A stretch of 64,000 nt of DNA from Cannabis sativa (lineage: Eukaryota > Streptophyta > Magnoliopsida > Rosales > Cannabaceae): contig NC_083604.1 in the NCBI RefSeq assembly GCF_029168945.1, positions 66,046,211 through 66,110,210 of the forward strand, given 5' to 3'. Of this stretch, positions 45,697 to 58,475 are shown in pieces. The notes beneath the pieces are model-generated. The model searched no databases, was not told where the DNA came from, and was given only the letters and a program-made list of their open reading frames with translations. The stretch's first letter is position 1; every line of letters starts with the position of its first letter. The position numbers and the translations under genes were made by a program.

Positions 45697-48600
45697 AAAG
45701 AGATGCAATGAGATCATTATCTTCATAACTAGAAACCCAACAAAAAGAAAAATGCATTATAAGCCCAAGAAGAGAATTATGAAGGAGAAAAAAAAAATTG
45801 ATCATCATATATGAAACTGTTATTGATCGTCGTGGGTATTAATATTATGTTGTTATTATTCTTGGTCCATCCCCCAAAAAAACTCTTATTAAGTAGGTTT
45901 AGGTGTAGTTTTAGTAGTAAAAACGGAATGAGAGAGTGTTGTTGTTGTTGCTGTTTTTTCTTTTCTTCTAATTATTTAAGTTATTATTCTCTCTAGCTAT
46001 CTCTTTCTCTCTCTCTCTCTACCCTTTGCACTGAAAGAAAGAATTAACGTTGATGGTACGGGTTCAAGTTGTTGCTGCTGCTGCTGCTGACTGATCAGTG
46101 TGATCACTTGTCGAGAAATTCTACTAGTTTTCTCGAGATTTTATTTAGTTTTTAGGGTTTTTTTTTTCTCTTTTTATTGGTGGAGTTTTGTAGTTTAAAT
46201 GAATGGAACATTTTATCACATCCTGATTCAGACTTAGATTATTGCTGCTGATAGTTAAATTAATATTCGATAACATTTTCATCTTCCATCTCTCTTTCTA
46301 TATTTCAGTGCATGGAAAATCCCTCACTCAAATATTGTTTTTTTTTTTTTTGCAAAACAAATATAAATTGATCATCAGATGCAACTAGTTCATATATATC
46401 ATGTGTTTACAGATGAATGAGCCTGAAAAATGTTTTATTTTTTGAGTACTGAGGTAGATTTATATTTATACGTTACAGTATATACTTGTACTAGATATAT
46501 ATAAATATATATATATGTATGTATAGAACTTGACTTCATTATACATGACTCATTAATTATTTATTAAGTTTTGTAAGTTTGTGAATTGTTAAGCAAACGT
46601 GTGCGAAGCTGCATTTTCCGTTTAATGCATCTGCTCCTACGTGTTCGATCTCCTATATGTGTCTGTGTCACTGAACATTTACTTCTTCTAACTGATCTTT
46701 CTCGTTTCAATCCAAGTAAGACATCACTTTGTTTCTGTTGTTTTGGATGTATTATATATGGATATCATTGCATTCAATGAGCTATAGCTATATACATATA
46801 GACTGTCTATATATAAATATAGCTCTAGTTTAATTTATTAATTGGCCCGTTTCTTTTCTTCTATTCTTCCTTTTTCTTTTTATATACTTATATAATAATT
46901 AAGAACAAAGATCCTTTCGGTTGATTGGTTCTTCATTCATACCAATGTGTGATTTCATCATAGCTGTGATTTTTTTTTTTTCCCAAAAAGTTTTATTTGC
47001 TGTGTAGCTTTCATTTTCTTCTTCTTCTTCTTCTTCTTCTTCTTCTTTCGTCGTCAAGGTCCAAGGAAGTTCTTTACTTTTTGATAAGTCTTTTTATATT
47101 TTATTTTTTAAAGTTTCAAATTTCCCTTCTGAAGGTTTAGGTACTAGCTATACTAGTATTGGCCAACTTTAAATGATCAAAATATTGAAACTGCAAAGGC
47201 TGATCATGGGACCTCTTCTCTGGTCTTTTTCTCTGTTGCTAAGTCTTTGCTCTTTCTTGCATACTACCCTTGCACATTTACTTTTGCAGAAGTCTGTACA
47301 GACAATGATATTTCCTTTTTCTTTTCCTTTTTATTATTTTTTGTTTTCTTTTCATCAAATATATTACTTAATTAAAATTAATAATATTGCTAATGTAGCA
47401 CTACATTATTCTTCATCTAATAAACTGTGTTATAAAACAGTGTTATGTTAATACAAAATAATAATCTGTCGTACAAGGTTTATATTAATTTTGTGGTCAC
47501 CTAGATAAGGACAAGCTAAGCTGAAACCATTATTTTTTCTTTGGCATATAATTATTAAAATTTATTTAGGGGATATAATACTAATATCAAAAGCCTCTCT
47601 CTATTTGGTTTTTCTGTTGGGAAGGAAAGTATGCACACAACACACTAGCTATAAGAACAGTTGCAGTACTAAGTAAGACTGTTCTCGCGTGTAAACTCAA
47701 ATCCAAATGTTGTAGAAAGTTGATCAATAGATCCAAAACGAATGTATGTATAGATATATGTGTGTATAGCTAGGTTGCTCGTATTAATATTATAATGTAT
47801 AAAAGGGAACATGTGGGCACTCCCAACAGCATGAAAAATTCGCATTTAATAAACAAGAGAGGGACATACAGCTTTTGTCTGTAAATCCTCAACCACTATA
47901 CTCACTTGAGATGAAGATTCAATCCTTTGGTCCATAGAATCCATTTCGATTCCAAGAATCTTAATTTATTGTTTTTATGAATTCAACATTCAAAACACTT
48001 GCGCGCCCAATTAATACTATTATTATTTGTTATATATTTATATGTATGAACTTGTTGGGAGAAAGATGGCTTTCGTGTCCCAAAAAGGGAAATTTCTTAA
48101 GCATTCGTGGTAGTGCTATACTTCATTAATGATCTAATAATGAGAGGGAACTGATCATTTATATCTATCTATATATCTATATGTATATTTATATATATGT
48201 TTGTCTGATGTAACAAAAGGGACAGCACATGGATGTGGCCATGTTTGAGCTTGATTTTGATGATATATGGAACCTGATTCGATCTTTCTGGGGTATGTGT
48301 GTGTGATTTTTTTATTGGTTCTTTTTACAGTACAAGTTCCATTTATGGGATTTGATGTTTCACATAGCAAAATATATACTTGTTAATATAACGTTATATG
48401 TTGTTTCAACAAACTAATATATATCCAGAAGTAACTCTCTTGATTAAGATGCTTTGCTTGTTTTGGTGCAAGTTTAGTAAAAGTTGTTTGGTAGACTGGC
48501 TACTGGTCCATATGCGGAAATCTTGGTCAAACTTTAGTTATATACCAAACAAACACACTTGCTACTAGTACGTTACTACTTAATTAATCAGATTACTATA

Positions 48601-51600
48601 TTAGTGTCAACACCTTGAGTGAATTTTTAAAATTTATTATATTAAATTATAGGAGAATTATACTTAATTGCACCACTAATACTAGGCAGCAGTTATTAGG
48701 ACCAGTGTTACCTTTTTATTAATTAATAATTTTATTTGTAATATTTCAAAATTCGAGGTGCCTAATTATTACATCAGATCGATCGATGTGATCGCAAAGT
48801 GGGCGATGCGATGTGGATGAGAATTAATTGTGATTTAATTGGTAATCGTTTTTGTGCATATTATTTAACGTTGAGCCTTGTCATCATCAATGAGTACTAC
48901 CACTGCTTATTTTTAGTCACCTCATATCGAAATCGAATCATCGATCGATATCCTGAAAGAAAAATTAATGCACAGAAAGCAATATATATTTTCATCTCTC
49001 TAATTGTCGTACGCTAACTATGTAATAATCACGAATAATATTATGCTTATATAATTAATTGATTAGTTAAAGCACTTCCTCTGGTCATTATTTGGTTTTA
49101 GCTAGCTTCATGCATGTCACAGCGCTTTCGGTCAAGTTTTTTCCTCTTGATTTGACCAGCACTGAACTCTAAAATTTGCATAACCACTACTTTCGGTTAG
49201 AGAATAAAATTAATAATAATAATAATAATTCTACTTTATAATCAATTAATGGTAACACAAATTGAACCAAACCTTTGAGAGGACCGCCGCCATTATAATG
49301 CATGCGGCTTCGGTTTTGGTATGAACCAAATCAACTATATTTTCATTAAATAGTAGTTAAAGCATTATTCCATGATTAACATATATATATATATTAAAAA
49401 CAAAAGATCTTGTCACTACTCAACATTTCAATTCAAGTTTGGGTGTAATGATATGCAAAAGCCAAATTGATATGATTATTTAAGTCATTAAAATTAACCA
49501 TATTAAGGGGGGTTAAGTAGTAAACTTTTTGTTTTGTAATCGAGGCAAAAAGTGGAAAAGATAAGGAAAGATATATGGGATTCTATTCATTTTCTTTTTC
49601 CACTCCTTATAATTGTCTCTTGTATGCGTATATATGTATGTTACTATACATTGACCACATTTTCAGTTTATAATGTAAAAAGATAAGTAATTAATTATCT
49701 CTTATAAACACCAGGTAATACACAAACATCTACTAATACTACTACTATAGAAATGCAAATTATAAATGTGGTTGATTCTTTTATAGTTGCAGACCACATA
49801 TATTGGTGGCAAAAGGGGACTGGATCGTATATAATCCCTAGATGAGTCCAAAATAATGCGTCACATAATAAAGACATGTCAAGATGAAGCCGAAGGCAAA
49901 AAGGGAGAGGGTCTCGTATATATAAGATTCGTTTGGATGATTTTAACTTTTGGAAAGCAATAAATAATAAAAGAGAGACTTGATGAGAGAATAGGAAAGA
50001 AAAAGGGTTTAAAAGGGATCTTGGGAGCATTGGCATGCACCTTATATTGCAAGCCCTTTTTGAGACTAGTTCAACGATCGATTTGGACCCTTCACATTGC
50101 CACACTCACACCATGTAATTGTAAGAAGCTGACCAATCAAATATTTGTTTGTTGTCCCTACTAAATCCCATGTCCAAACACTGCTTATGTCGAGAGAGAG
50201 CTTTTCTATAAGGGCATATATCCCTACACTAATTCCCCTTTTATATGGGCCACAGGACCACAAAGCCGCATGCTGTTTCAACATAATTCTTTGTCTATGC
50301 GAATTTTACCCTCCCTTTGTTTTTTCAAAATATATATATACGACATCATATATAATTCAAGAAAATAAGAATAAGTAAATCTAATTCATATATATGGGCA
50401 CATGTCTCTATAATTACTTTGTAACTTTAAAAGTACTATACTCAAGTAGTATATATAGTACTGTTGTCAAACATGATCGAAAGCTTAAGATTTCTTTGTG
50501 TGGCTTTCTCCAAGCAAAAAATACAAACAATGGGAAAGAAAATGGGGCTTTGACTAATAAATTGATGCGTATATCTATAAGGTATAAATACATCTAGCTA
50601 GTACTTATTGCTCATGTAGTCTATAAAAAGAGAATGTTTATTTTTTTGTTAGAAAAATATCGAAAGGGAAATGTTTGGCATTCAGTACTATTTAATCTTG
50701 GTTTCAGTAAATAAAAGATAACGCAAACCAAAAACGAAAACTATTTGGAGAATGTAAAGTAACGATTTTTCTAATAGCTCAAGAATGGTCAATTATTGGT
50801 GCTTCAGTGAGAAAATGCATTTTTGTTAATAGATCTTGGTGTTTACACATAAATGACTACTCCACAGTAAATTGAAGAGTATAAATTCATAACTACCACT
50901 TTGCTTCGTGACTATAGATCAACAGAATCCATTATTACACAACCTGCCAATAATATTAATGAATTTCTATGTATTACTAACCCAATAATAGTAATGGAAC
51001 AACTTAATTAATTGCTAATAAATAAATATAAAAACAACACAAACATTGGTTTGTAACATGACATTGGACCCATTTCATTTACTTTGTCGAAGTTTGTTGA
51101 GTAATGAATATTAGCCGTTTGATCTCTCTAACATCAGCATTATGGGCCTTAAGAGCGGCCCAGATCTTTTAGGCCGACAATGTAGCGGGCAAAATTTTGT
51201 AAGCGCACCAACCATTGCTTAGGCCCGTGCAGGGCAAAACCTGTGTCTAAAGTTGTGCTTTTGCGTGTACAAGGGTTTATCTTTGGGTAAGTTGAAAAAT
51301 ACCTCTTTTATTCATCAATTAATCAAATTTAACTCTAATTTTATATTTATTTGAAACATACCTCTTTTTATATGTATTGTACCCAAAATACCCTTACATA
51401 AGAGAATAACATGAAGAGTATCTTAAAGTGAGAAGGGCAAAATTGGTACAATATTTAAAAAAAGAGATAAAAATGATAGATTTTAAAAAAGAAGGTAAAA
51501 ATAAAAGAGGACAATATAAAAAGGGTATAGAGTGTAATTTCCTCTTTATCTTTTATATAAATATGGAATTTTTTAAAGATATTTGGGAAAATATGGACAA

Positions 51601-51700
51601 TTAATGAAATAATTTAAAAGCTGAAAAAAAATAAAAATAAAAATCTTAAAAAAATGAAGATAATAGAATACCTATAAAAGGTATTTCCATTTTTAAATTT
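45697..51700. other. Intergenic region downstream of the ZF-HD gene
   Basis: About 6 kb with no recognisable coding domain. It starts with the likely 3' untranslated region of the ZF-HD gene. Simple repeats include tctctctct (about 46004-46019), gctgctgctgctg (about 46074-46088), TTC repeats (47016-47047) and ataat runs near 49212. Several frames of 60-136 codons exist, but their composition and lack of motifs suggest chance. I see no tRNA and no familiar microRNA. 51140-51290 is slightly GC-richer without recognisable content. Confidence 0.5.
47016..47047. repeat. (TTC)n microsatellite
   Basis: About ten TTC units. Confidence 0.9.
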
Positions 51701-52074
51701 TATTCACACAAAATATCCAAAAGAGAATAATCAACTCCAATCCTCTACTCTGCAATTATTTTGTCTTTCTCCTCATATTTTTTTGGTGTGATTATAATTT
51801 TCCTTAGATTTTTTTGGTGTGATTATCATTTTCTTCTTCTTCATAATCTTTCTGCTGATGAAGCAAAATTAATAAAAGTTTATTTCATCTGATTAAAAAG
51901 CTAAGAAAGGTAAGAAACATTGAATTCTATTGATTGATTTCTCCAAGAAATGATAATTATAATTTTAATTTCTCTTGTTATTTTCACTATTGACTTTGGT
52001 TACATTCTTGACTTAATTAATATGTTATCTGGAACAAAATAATGATAAAAAAGAATTAATTTTAAGTTTTTATT

Positions 52075-53790
52075 TTGGTTCTCATAATTATCTACTATCT
52101 AGTACCTTCAGCTGAGTGACTTGAATTTTGACTGCAATTTATAACAAAAAAACTCTCATATCTTAAAAAGTCACCTGATAGTTTAATTTTAAGCTTTTAT
52201 TTTGTTTCTAAAAATAACCTAGCACTTTCACTTTTGAATATGCTTAAGTGTGTTGAGCTATGCCTTTAACAAAAAAAGAAAAAAAAAACCCTCAACAAAG
52301 TTACCTAGTAGTTCAATTTTAAGTTTTTATTTTTCTTCTGAAAGTAACTTGATACTTTCACTTTTGAATATGGCTAAGTGCGTGAGTTGTGACTCCAATT
52401 TTCAACCAAAAAATCATCATATCTTCAAAAAGTCACTTGGTAGTTCAATTTTAGATTTTTATTTTGCTTATGAAAATTACTTTCACTAAATATGGTTGAG
52501 TATGTTGAATTTTAACTGCAATTTTTAACAAAAAAAAAAATCATCATATCTTTAAAAATTCACCTGGTAGTTTAATTTTAGACTTTTATTTAGCTTTTGA
52601 AAGTAATTTGGTACTTTCACTTTTGAATATGTGTGAATGTGCTGTGTTATGACTACAATTTTTAGTAAGTTGAGTGTGTTGAGTTGTCACTGCATTTTTT
52701 AATGAAGAACCATCTTTTTTCGAAAAAGTCACTTGATAATTCAATTTTAGTCTTTTATTTTTCTTATGAAAGTAACATGGTACCTTCCCATTTGAATAAG
52801 ACTGAATTAAGATGTGACTGCATTATTTGATGAAGAACTCTCATATTTTGAAATAGTCACCTAGTAGTTCAAATTTAGGCTTATATTTTGCTTATAAAAG
52901 TAACATGGTACCTTCACATTTGAATAAGATTGAGTATGTTGAGTTCTGACTAGATATTTTAATGAAGAATTCTCATATTTTGTAAAAGTCACCTGGTAAT
53001 TCAATTTTAGGCTTCTATTTTGCTTATGAAAGTAATTTGGTACCATCACATTTGAATAAGATTGAGTATGTTGACTTGTGACTGGGTTTTTAATGAAGAA
53101 TCCTCATATTTTGAAAAGTGACCTGGTAATTCAATATTAGGTGTTTATTTTACTTGTGAAAGTAACCTGGTGCCTGCACTTTTGAATAAGATTGAGTATG
53201 TTGATTTGTGATTGGATATTTAATGAAGAATTCTCACATTTTGAAAAAGTCACCTAGTAATTCAATTTTGTGTTTATTTTACTTCTGAAAGTAACCTAGT
53301 ACCTGTACTTTTGAATAATATTAACTGTGTTGTGACTGCAATTTTTAATGAAAAATCCTCATATTTTGAAAAAGTCACCTCGTAATTCAATTTTAGACTT
53401 TTATTTTTCTTCTGAAAGTAACTGATAGATGCTCTTTTGAATAAAGTTGAGTGTGTTGAGTTGTGCTTGTATTCTTTTAATCAAGAATCTTCATATTTTA
53501 AGAAAAAGTCACCTGGTATTTCAATTCAAGCTTTATTTTTCTTCTAAAAGTAACCTAGTACCTACACATTCAAATAAAGTTGGGTGTATTGAGTTGTGAC
53601 TGTATTTTCTAATGAAGAATCCTCATATTTTGAAAAGGTCACCTTACAATTCAATTTTAGGCTTTTATTTTGCTTCTAAAAGTAACATGGTACCAGCACT
53701 TTTGAATAAGGTTGAGTGTGTTGAGTTGTGACTCTACTTTTGAACAAAAAAATCTATTATTTTTTTTTAAAAAGTAGCTTGTTAATGAAG
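52075..53790. repeat. Tandem array, about 13 copies of a roughly 130-bp unit
   Basis: A recurring block aaaagtcacctggtaattca, then attttaggcttttattt, gaaagtaacctggtacctt, cacttttgaata, gagtgtgttgagttgtgact and tcctcatatttt. The anchor gtcacctggta-type motif falls near 52170, 52300, 52430, 52559, 52727, 52855, 52988, 53116, 53248, 53374, 53507, 53638 and a degenerate 53770. Spacing is 126-133 bp apart from one interval of about 168 bp. Units differ at perhaps 10-20 percent of positions, so the array is old. It encodes no protein. Confidence 0.92.
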
Positions 53791-53821
53791 TTTATTCTTT
53801 CTTTTTTCATAAGGAAGTAAA

Positions 53822-54763
53822 ATGGGGCCTATAATATTTTGTGTAAACAATTGTAAGCAGTATGTTAGAGCTTCTACATTCAAACATACTGAATATTTTA
53901 AAATTAAAAAATATGTGAAAGAGCACACATGCTCATTGGAAGTCATCATATGTAGGATCATAGACAAGCAAATTGCAATGTTATTAGAGTGCTCATCAAG
54001 ATAAAATTCACGACAATCAAGAGGGTAGATGCACCAAGTGATATTATGAAAGACATACTTGATGATTATAGAGTATCTATGAGTTACTCAAAGGCTTGGA
54101 GATAAAGAGAAAATATATAGAATCGGTAATAGAAAATATATATGAATCATACCAACAGTTACAAATGTATTTTCATATGCTAAAAATAGCAAATCCTAAA
54201 CTACTTCTAACTTGACTACATATAACAAAGATCGATTCAAATACTTGTATCAAGCATATGCACATTCCATCAGATGGCAACATTGTAGAGCAAATATTAT
54301 GGTTGATGGAACCTTCCTTAAATCTTACATAATACCAAGTGACCTTATTCATAATACTATTTTTTTATTATTATTATTTCACATATGCTTCACAAGTGAG
54401 ACAATGCAACACCATTTTTTTTAAAAAAAAAAATAATAATTGAAGAAAGAATAATAATTATAGACAATATTCAAAATAAAACCTCCACATGTAGAAGGTT
54501 TCAAGAATATGAAGTGTCATGTTCAAATGGACTTGTCATTGCCAAAAAAAAAAAGCTCAAGAGTTATGACTTTTGTTCTACTTACTACAAAATTGAAACA
54601 ATATAGAAACTTATGCAAAAATAGTATATCATTTGCCACATGAGGATGAATGGAGTCTACCAAAAGAATTGAACGTACTTGTGCTACCTTCAAAAGAAAA
54701 AATTCCTCCTCATAGACCAATAAAGAAAAGAATAAGATCACGAGAAGAGAAAAGAATAAGATT
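53822..54763 (+). pseudogene. MULE transposase remnant
   Basis: A Mutator-family transposase that would cut and paste the element. The N-terminal DNA-binding part is read from 53822: RASTFKHTEYFKIKKYVKEH and then TCSLE (about 53868-53945). After stops, ILDDYRVSMSYSKAW lies near 54055-54095. FHMLKIANP (about 54173) and DRFKYLYQAYAHSIR (about 54230) lead to VDGTFLK (about 54303-54323), the start of the MULE catalytic core with its first Asp. Most of the core is missing. The C-terminal end reappears at 54609-54763 as TYAKIVYHLPHEDEWSLPKE and RPIKKRIRSREE, matching sequence after the SWIM zinc finger. Confidence 0.8.
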
Positions 54764-56657
54764 ACTGAAATATCATTTATAGGTAGCTAAGTATTTTAAG
54801 GGCCAGTTTGGCACAGCTGTGCTGTGGGGAAAAGCAGCTGTAGCTGTGCTGTGGGAAAAAGCAGCTGTAGCAGAACTGTGGAAAAAAGCTGAGCTGAGTG
54901 TTTGGTAAATTATAATTTTTAAAGTGCTGTGAGTTGTTAAGATTCTATTACAATAATAATAATATTTTAATCTAGTTCATTATAATTACAAATATATATA
55001 AAAAAATATGTTATATAAATTTTTTATTTTTTTATATATTTTTAATTATTTTTTTCTATAGTATAAATTTATATGCATTTGATAAAAATAATTTTTAATA
55101 TTTTTAAATTATATTTTTATCACTTGCAAAAGATAAAATTGTAGTTTATAAGAAACATAAATTGATATTATTTGTTAATAATAAAAATATCAATATAAAA
55201 TATTTTTTAAAATAAAATAAAAAATTAGAAATTTAAATATTATTTATTTTTAAATATTTTTTCATTTAAAAAATATTTTTATTTTTTATAATATATAATA
55301 AATAATTAAATAAATTTTTAGTAAAAATAATTTATTATAAAGTCTTTTAATCAAAATAGTTTTTTCTAAAAGTTGGGTTGTACCAGCTTTAGCTTTTAGC
55401 TGTAGCTTTTCCATAATTTCTTCAATAAGCTGTTTTTTAACTGCTTACCAAACACCTTTTTGTCACAGCTTTTTTGAAAAGCAGCTTTTAGCTTTTCCAA
55501 AAGCTGTGCCAAACGGGCCCTAAGGATAAAATACATTGAAGGGTAGAATGGTAAATTTGTCCCTATTCGATGTAGATCATTTATAGAGGATCTTTGACTA
55601 TTAGGATTGTAACAATAGGTAATCATAACATATCTATATCCTGGTATATGTAGAGTGTTCTATATAATTAAGAGTGTAATTCTAAATTTATAGTGGCGCA
55701 AAGAGGAATTAATAAGTTAGAGAATTTACTTTACAAATTCTAGATCTACTTATTGGAAGCTTGGTTATATAGGCCCATGGTCCCACACTAGTTGAGATAA
55801 TAGTGCTTGCAGACTTAGTTAATTGGTTTTAATTAATCAATTATAATTCTAAAATTAGACTATGTCTTATTAATGAATTTTCACTAAACAATGGCTTAAT
55901 TTTGAACAAAAGAGGTTTGGAGGTTTATTTGTTAATTAAGAGACTTTGTATGGTCTAATTAATAAATAAAATTAATGGAAATTTTAGTTAATAATTAATT
56001 ATAATTATTAAATAAATAGTTTTGACATTTATAAGATTGAAATTAGAAAATATGGTATTATTGAAAGAAGAATAAGTGGTTGAAATAAAGTGGTAAAATT
56101 GTAACTAGTGAGGCTCATTAGTGTGGTCGACCACTTAGTGTTTTTTTGCCCATTTTTTTATTCTTTTTTATTCTATATAATTAAATCCTAAACCCTAGTT
56201 GAAATACTATAAAAAGAACATGATACTCTCATCTCATCCAACAATTCAATTCAACCAACCAAAACCTAGTTTTCATTCACTGACTACTAGTAGATGAGAG
56301 ACACATTCTACAGTGATTTTGAACCCTCATTTATTATTCTTCACCAATTCTCCCATAGTGATAGAGTACCATGCCCACACATAGCAAGTCAAGTACTCAA
56401 TCATAGTGCGGAAGACGGTGGTAACCAACCCGAAGGAGAGAAAGAGATCAGGCTCAGATCTTGTTATTACTCTGCGACAGAAAGGAATAAGGATTAAATA
56501 TCTGAGCGGAAGGAGTCATTATTATTTTGCTGCATTAATGTAAGGTTTTCTAAACTCTTATGTGTTTAATTTTATCGTATTAGAGATATTCATATTTAAG
56601 GTGTTAATGAAACATACATGTTACTAAATCTAGATTCTAGTAAAATAAATCCCAACA
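54764..56657 (+). repeat. Copia LTR fragment (TGTTGG family), split by a Harbinger MITE
   Basis: From actgaaatatcatttatagg the sequence follows the LTR landmarks of 23612-25216 (gctaagt-ttttaagg, gataaaatacattgaaggg, ggcccatggtcc). It ends cccaaca at 56657. About 690 bp of the LTR's 5' part are missing. The LTR is interrupted by 54800-55520. It is the closest relative, in opposite orientation, of 19205-20850. Confidence 0.85.
54800..55520. mobile_element. PIF/Harbinger-type MITE, 721 bp
   Basis: Terminal inverted repeats gggccagtttggcacagct and (inverted) gggcccgtttggcacagct are flanked by the 3-bp duplication TAA (54797-54799 and 55521-55523). The 3-bp TWA target fits the Tourist/Harbinger class. 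The ends are long imperfect inverted repeats rich in agctgtagct and aaaagcag motifs around an AT-rich core without a frame. Removing it restores the LTR sequence. Confidence 0.88.
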
Positions 56658-57800
56658 GAGACAACCAATAGTCATTAAAGGTGGTAGGCCCAGGGGTCAA
56701 GGTAGTGATGAGTGGATTTGGACTAAAGAATCAAATATTCATTTCTTTACTAAATATGCCTATCTAGCTCAGGCATTAGATCGTTCTCCTACTAGCCACG
56801 TTGCTCCCGCTTTATGAAAAAACTTTAGAACTCTAGAATCTTGGAGCGTCACAAGGTCCTTTGGTAGAGTATTCTATCAAATGCCTTACCTATTAGGGCT
56901 GCTCTTGCTAGAAGGATGCATATTGAGGATGTATCTTGTCCTATTTGTGGTGAGAATGAGGAAGTAATGGAACATCTTTTCCTCTATTGAAACCTTGCTT
57001 TTCACCTTTGGAGGTCCTCCCCCTAGGGTGTAATGCCAGTGCAGAATTCTGGGGCCCGAGTGTGGAATTGGATCAAATTCTTATGGAGCCTGAAGGAAAA
57101 AGGGGTGGAGGTCCAGGATTTCTTTTTGTATGCTTCAATTGTAGTAGATACAATATGAAAAACCAACAATGAGACAATTCACAATAATTCTATATGTAAT
57201 ATTAAGCGTTGCATTGACTCTATTTCTATATGTTACGTAGATTTTAGTTCTTGTCTGTTTCCTTTGTCGATGATGGTTGCGACTCCTGTTTGATTTCCCC
57301 CTCCGGAAGATTGGGTCAAAATCAACTGTGACGTCAAAGTTGGTTATGAATCAATGTGCATGGTGGCTTTGGCTAGAGACCACAAGGATTTAGTTTTGTG
57401 GGTGGCTATCAACATGCTCAACTTCTCTGACCCACTCATTGGAGAAGCTACGGCCTGTTAGTTAGCCCTGGAATCAGCGATCCTTTGGAAGCATTCGTTT
57501 GTGATAATTGAGAGCTATTCTGAGACAGTGATCAACACGTTGAAGGAGACTTGTTCTGTTTGGGGTATTGATAACTATGTACTTCAACGTAAAAATCTTT
57601 CAAACCTTTTGATTAGTTGTAACTTTTTGTTTATTTCTAGACCGTGTAATTTTACGGCCCATAATATGGCTAAGTAGATTTTTGCCTGTAATATAACTAG
57701 TATGGTCTGTCCTCCATACCAAATAAATTATTATGTAATGACCATGAGGTCTAACGTTTTCTAGTTTTAATATATCTATGCATTTTATTCAAAAAAAAAT
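56658..57800 (+). pseudogene. L1 LINE 3' end (zinc-binding region and RNase H)
   Basis: 56700-57170 encodes in pieces DEWIWTKESNIHFFTKYAY, ALPIRAALARRMHIEDVSC and PICGENEEVMEHLF. The last carries the CPIC..E..EHLF-type zinc-binding motif of plant L1. RNase H follows near 57300 (EDWVKINCDVKVGYES), EATAC at about 57447 with a stop after it, then SETVINTLKE and HNMAK (about 57661). The end is marked by an A9 tract at about 57791-57799. Stops and shifts break the frame. The LTR fragment abuts it at the left. Confidence 0.82.
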
Positions 57801-58271
57801 TGTGAAGCTAACAAACTAACTAAACCAATCTTTAACTAATCTTTATTGGTTAGAGTTGACATAGTACTCAATAATATCATTGCTAGCTAACATTTTCTTA
57901 CTCTAATATGTAATAAATATTATCCATCTCCCTATTATGTGTTTTCCTTTAAGATTATTTTTTTTTTAGAACTTTTAGACAGTTTTAAAATTCTCCTTGT
58001 ATAAATACCACTTATGTATAGTTGTTTCTATTGCCATTTTAACCAAGCAGTAAAGTATCGGTGATAACCCGCTCTTATTAATACAAATATTATTATAAAT
58101 ATGTAATATAATAATTTGTACATATATTAATAGAAAAAGAAAAAAATCAGTTTTATATTAAACGACTATATATATGTTCCTACCTTTGTTTCTCTGATCA
58201 GTTTGTGATTTATTTTAAAATGTTGTAACTTAATTAATATACTTATGGGTAATTATATGGTGAGGATGTAT
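57801..58271. other. AT-rich flank before the Copia element
   Basis: No gene or clear repeat. It ends in tgtat, the 5-bp flank of the Copia element at 58272. Confidence 0.5.
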
Positions 58272-58444
58272 TGTTAGTTAAGGGGTGTTATTCTTTTTTG
58301 TATAGCTCATTGTAAATACTTTTCTGTTAGCATAAGTTAGTTATTTTCTGTTTGATTCTACTAAGCTTCTGCTATATATAAACCTTGAGCTATTGCTCTG
58401 TAAATCAATAACAGTTTCATTTCACATTCTTTCTCTCGTTAACA
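58272..58444 (+). repeat. 5' LTR of short-LTR Copia (173 bp)
   Basis: TGTTAGTTAAGGGG to CTCGTTAACA, with a TATA-like tatatataaacc at about 58371 and collinear with 62739-62902. Confidence 0.93.
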
Positions 58445-58454
58445 TGGTATCAGA
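58445..58454 (+). promoter_or_regulatory. Primer-binding site, initiator Met-tRNA type
   Basis: tggtatcaga starts directly after the LTR, the standard Copia primer site. Confidence 0.9.
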
Positions 58455-58475
58455 ATAGCTCTCTTTTTTTCGTTC

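Larger units (their letters stand above)
51740..54763 (+). mobile_element. Decayed Mutator-like (MULE) element with transposase remnant
   Basis: The transposase remnant 53822-54763 is preceded by a CT/AT-rich leader (about 51740-51909) ending in aaag|gtaag, a good splice donor at 51910. A pyrimidine tract with acceptor ttttttcataag ends at 53813, eight bases before the transposase ATG. I infer a 5' untranslated exon and a 1.9-kb intron holding the tandem array 52075-53790. A possible terminal repeat, ggaaattacactctataccc on the minus strand (about 51522-51542), resembles common plant MULE ends, but no partner was found. The right end is lost at the LTR fragment starting 54764. Confidence 0.45.

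Noticed and set aside
49695..50105. Minus-strand frame of 136 codons
   Set aside because: No recognisable domain, odd composition, and no supporting promoter or codon signal; it is likely chance in a long AT-rich intergenic region.
50000..50290. Possible microRNA precursor near a palindromic-looking intergenic patch
   Set aside because: I found no convincing long stem and no match to a familiar plant microRNA.
52075..53790. Regularly spaced repeats that could suggest a CRISPR array
   Set aside because: Units are about 130 bp, contiguous and diverged, with no short repeat/unique spacer pattern, and the DNA is a plant nuclear genome.
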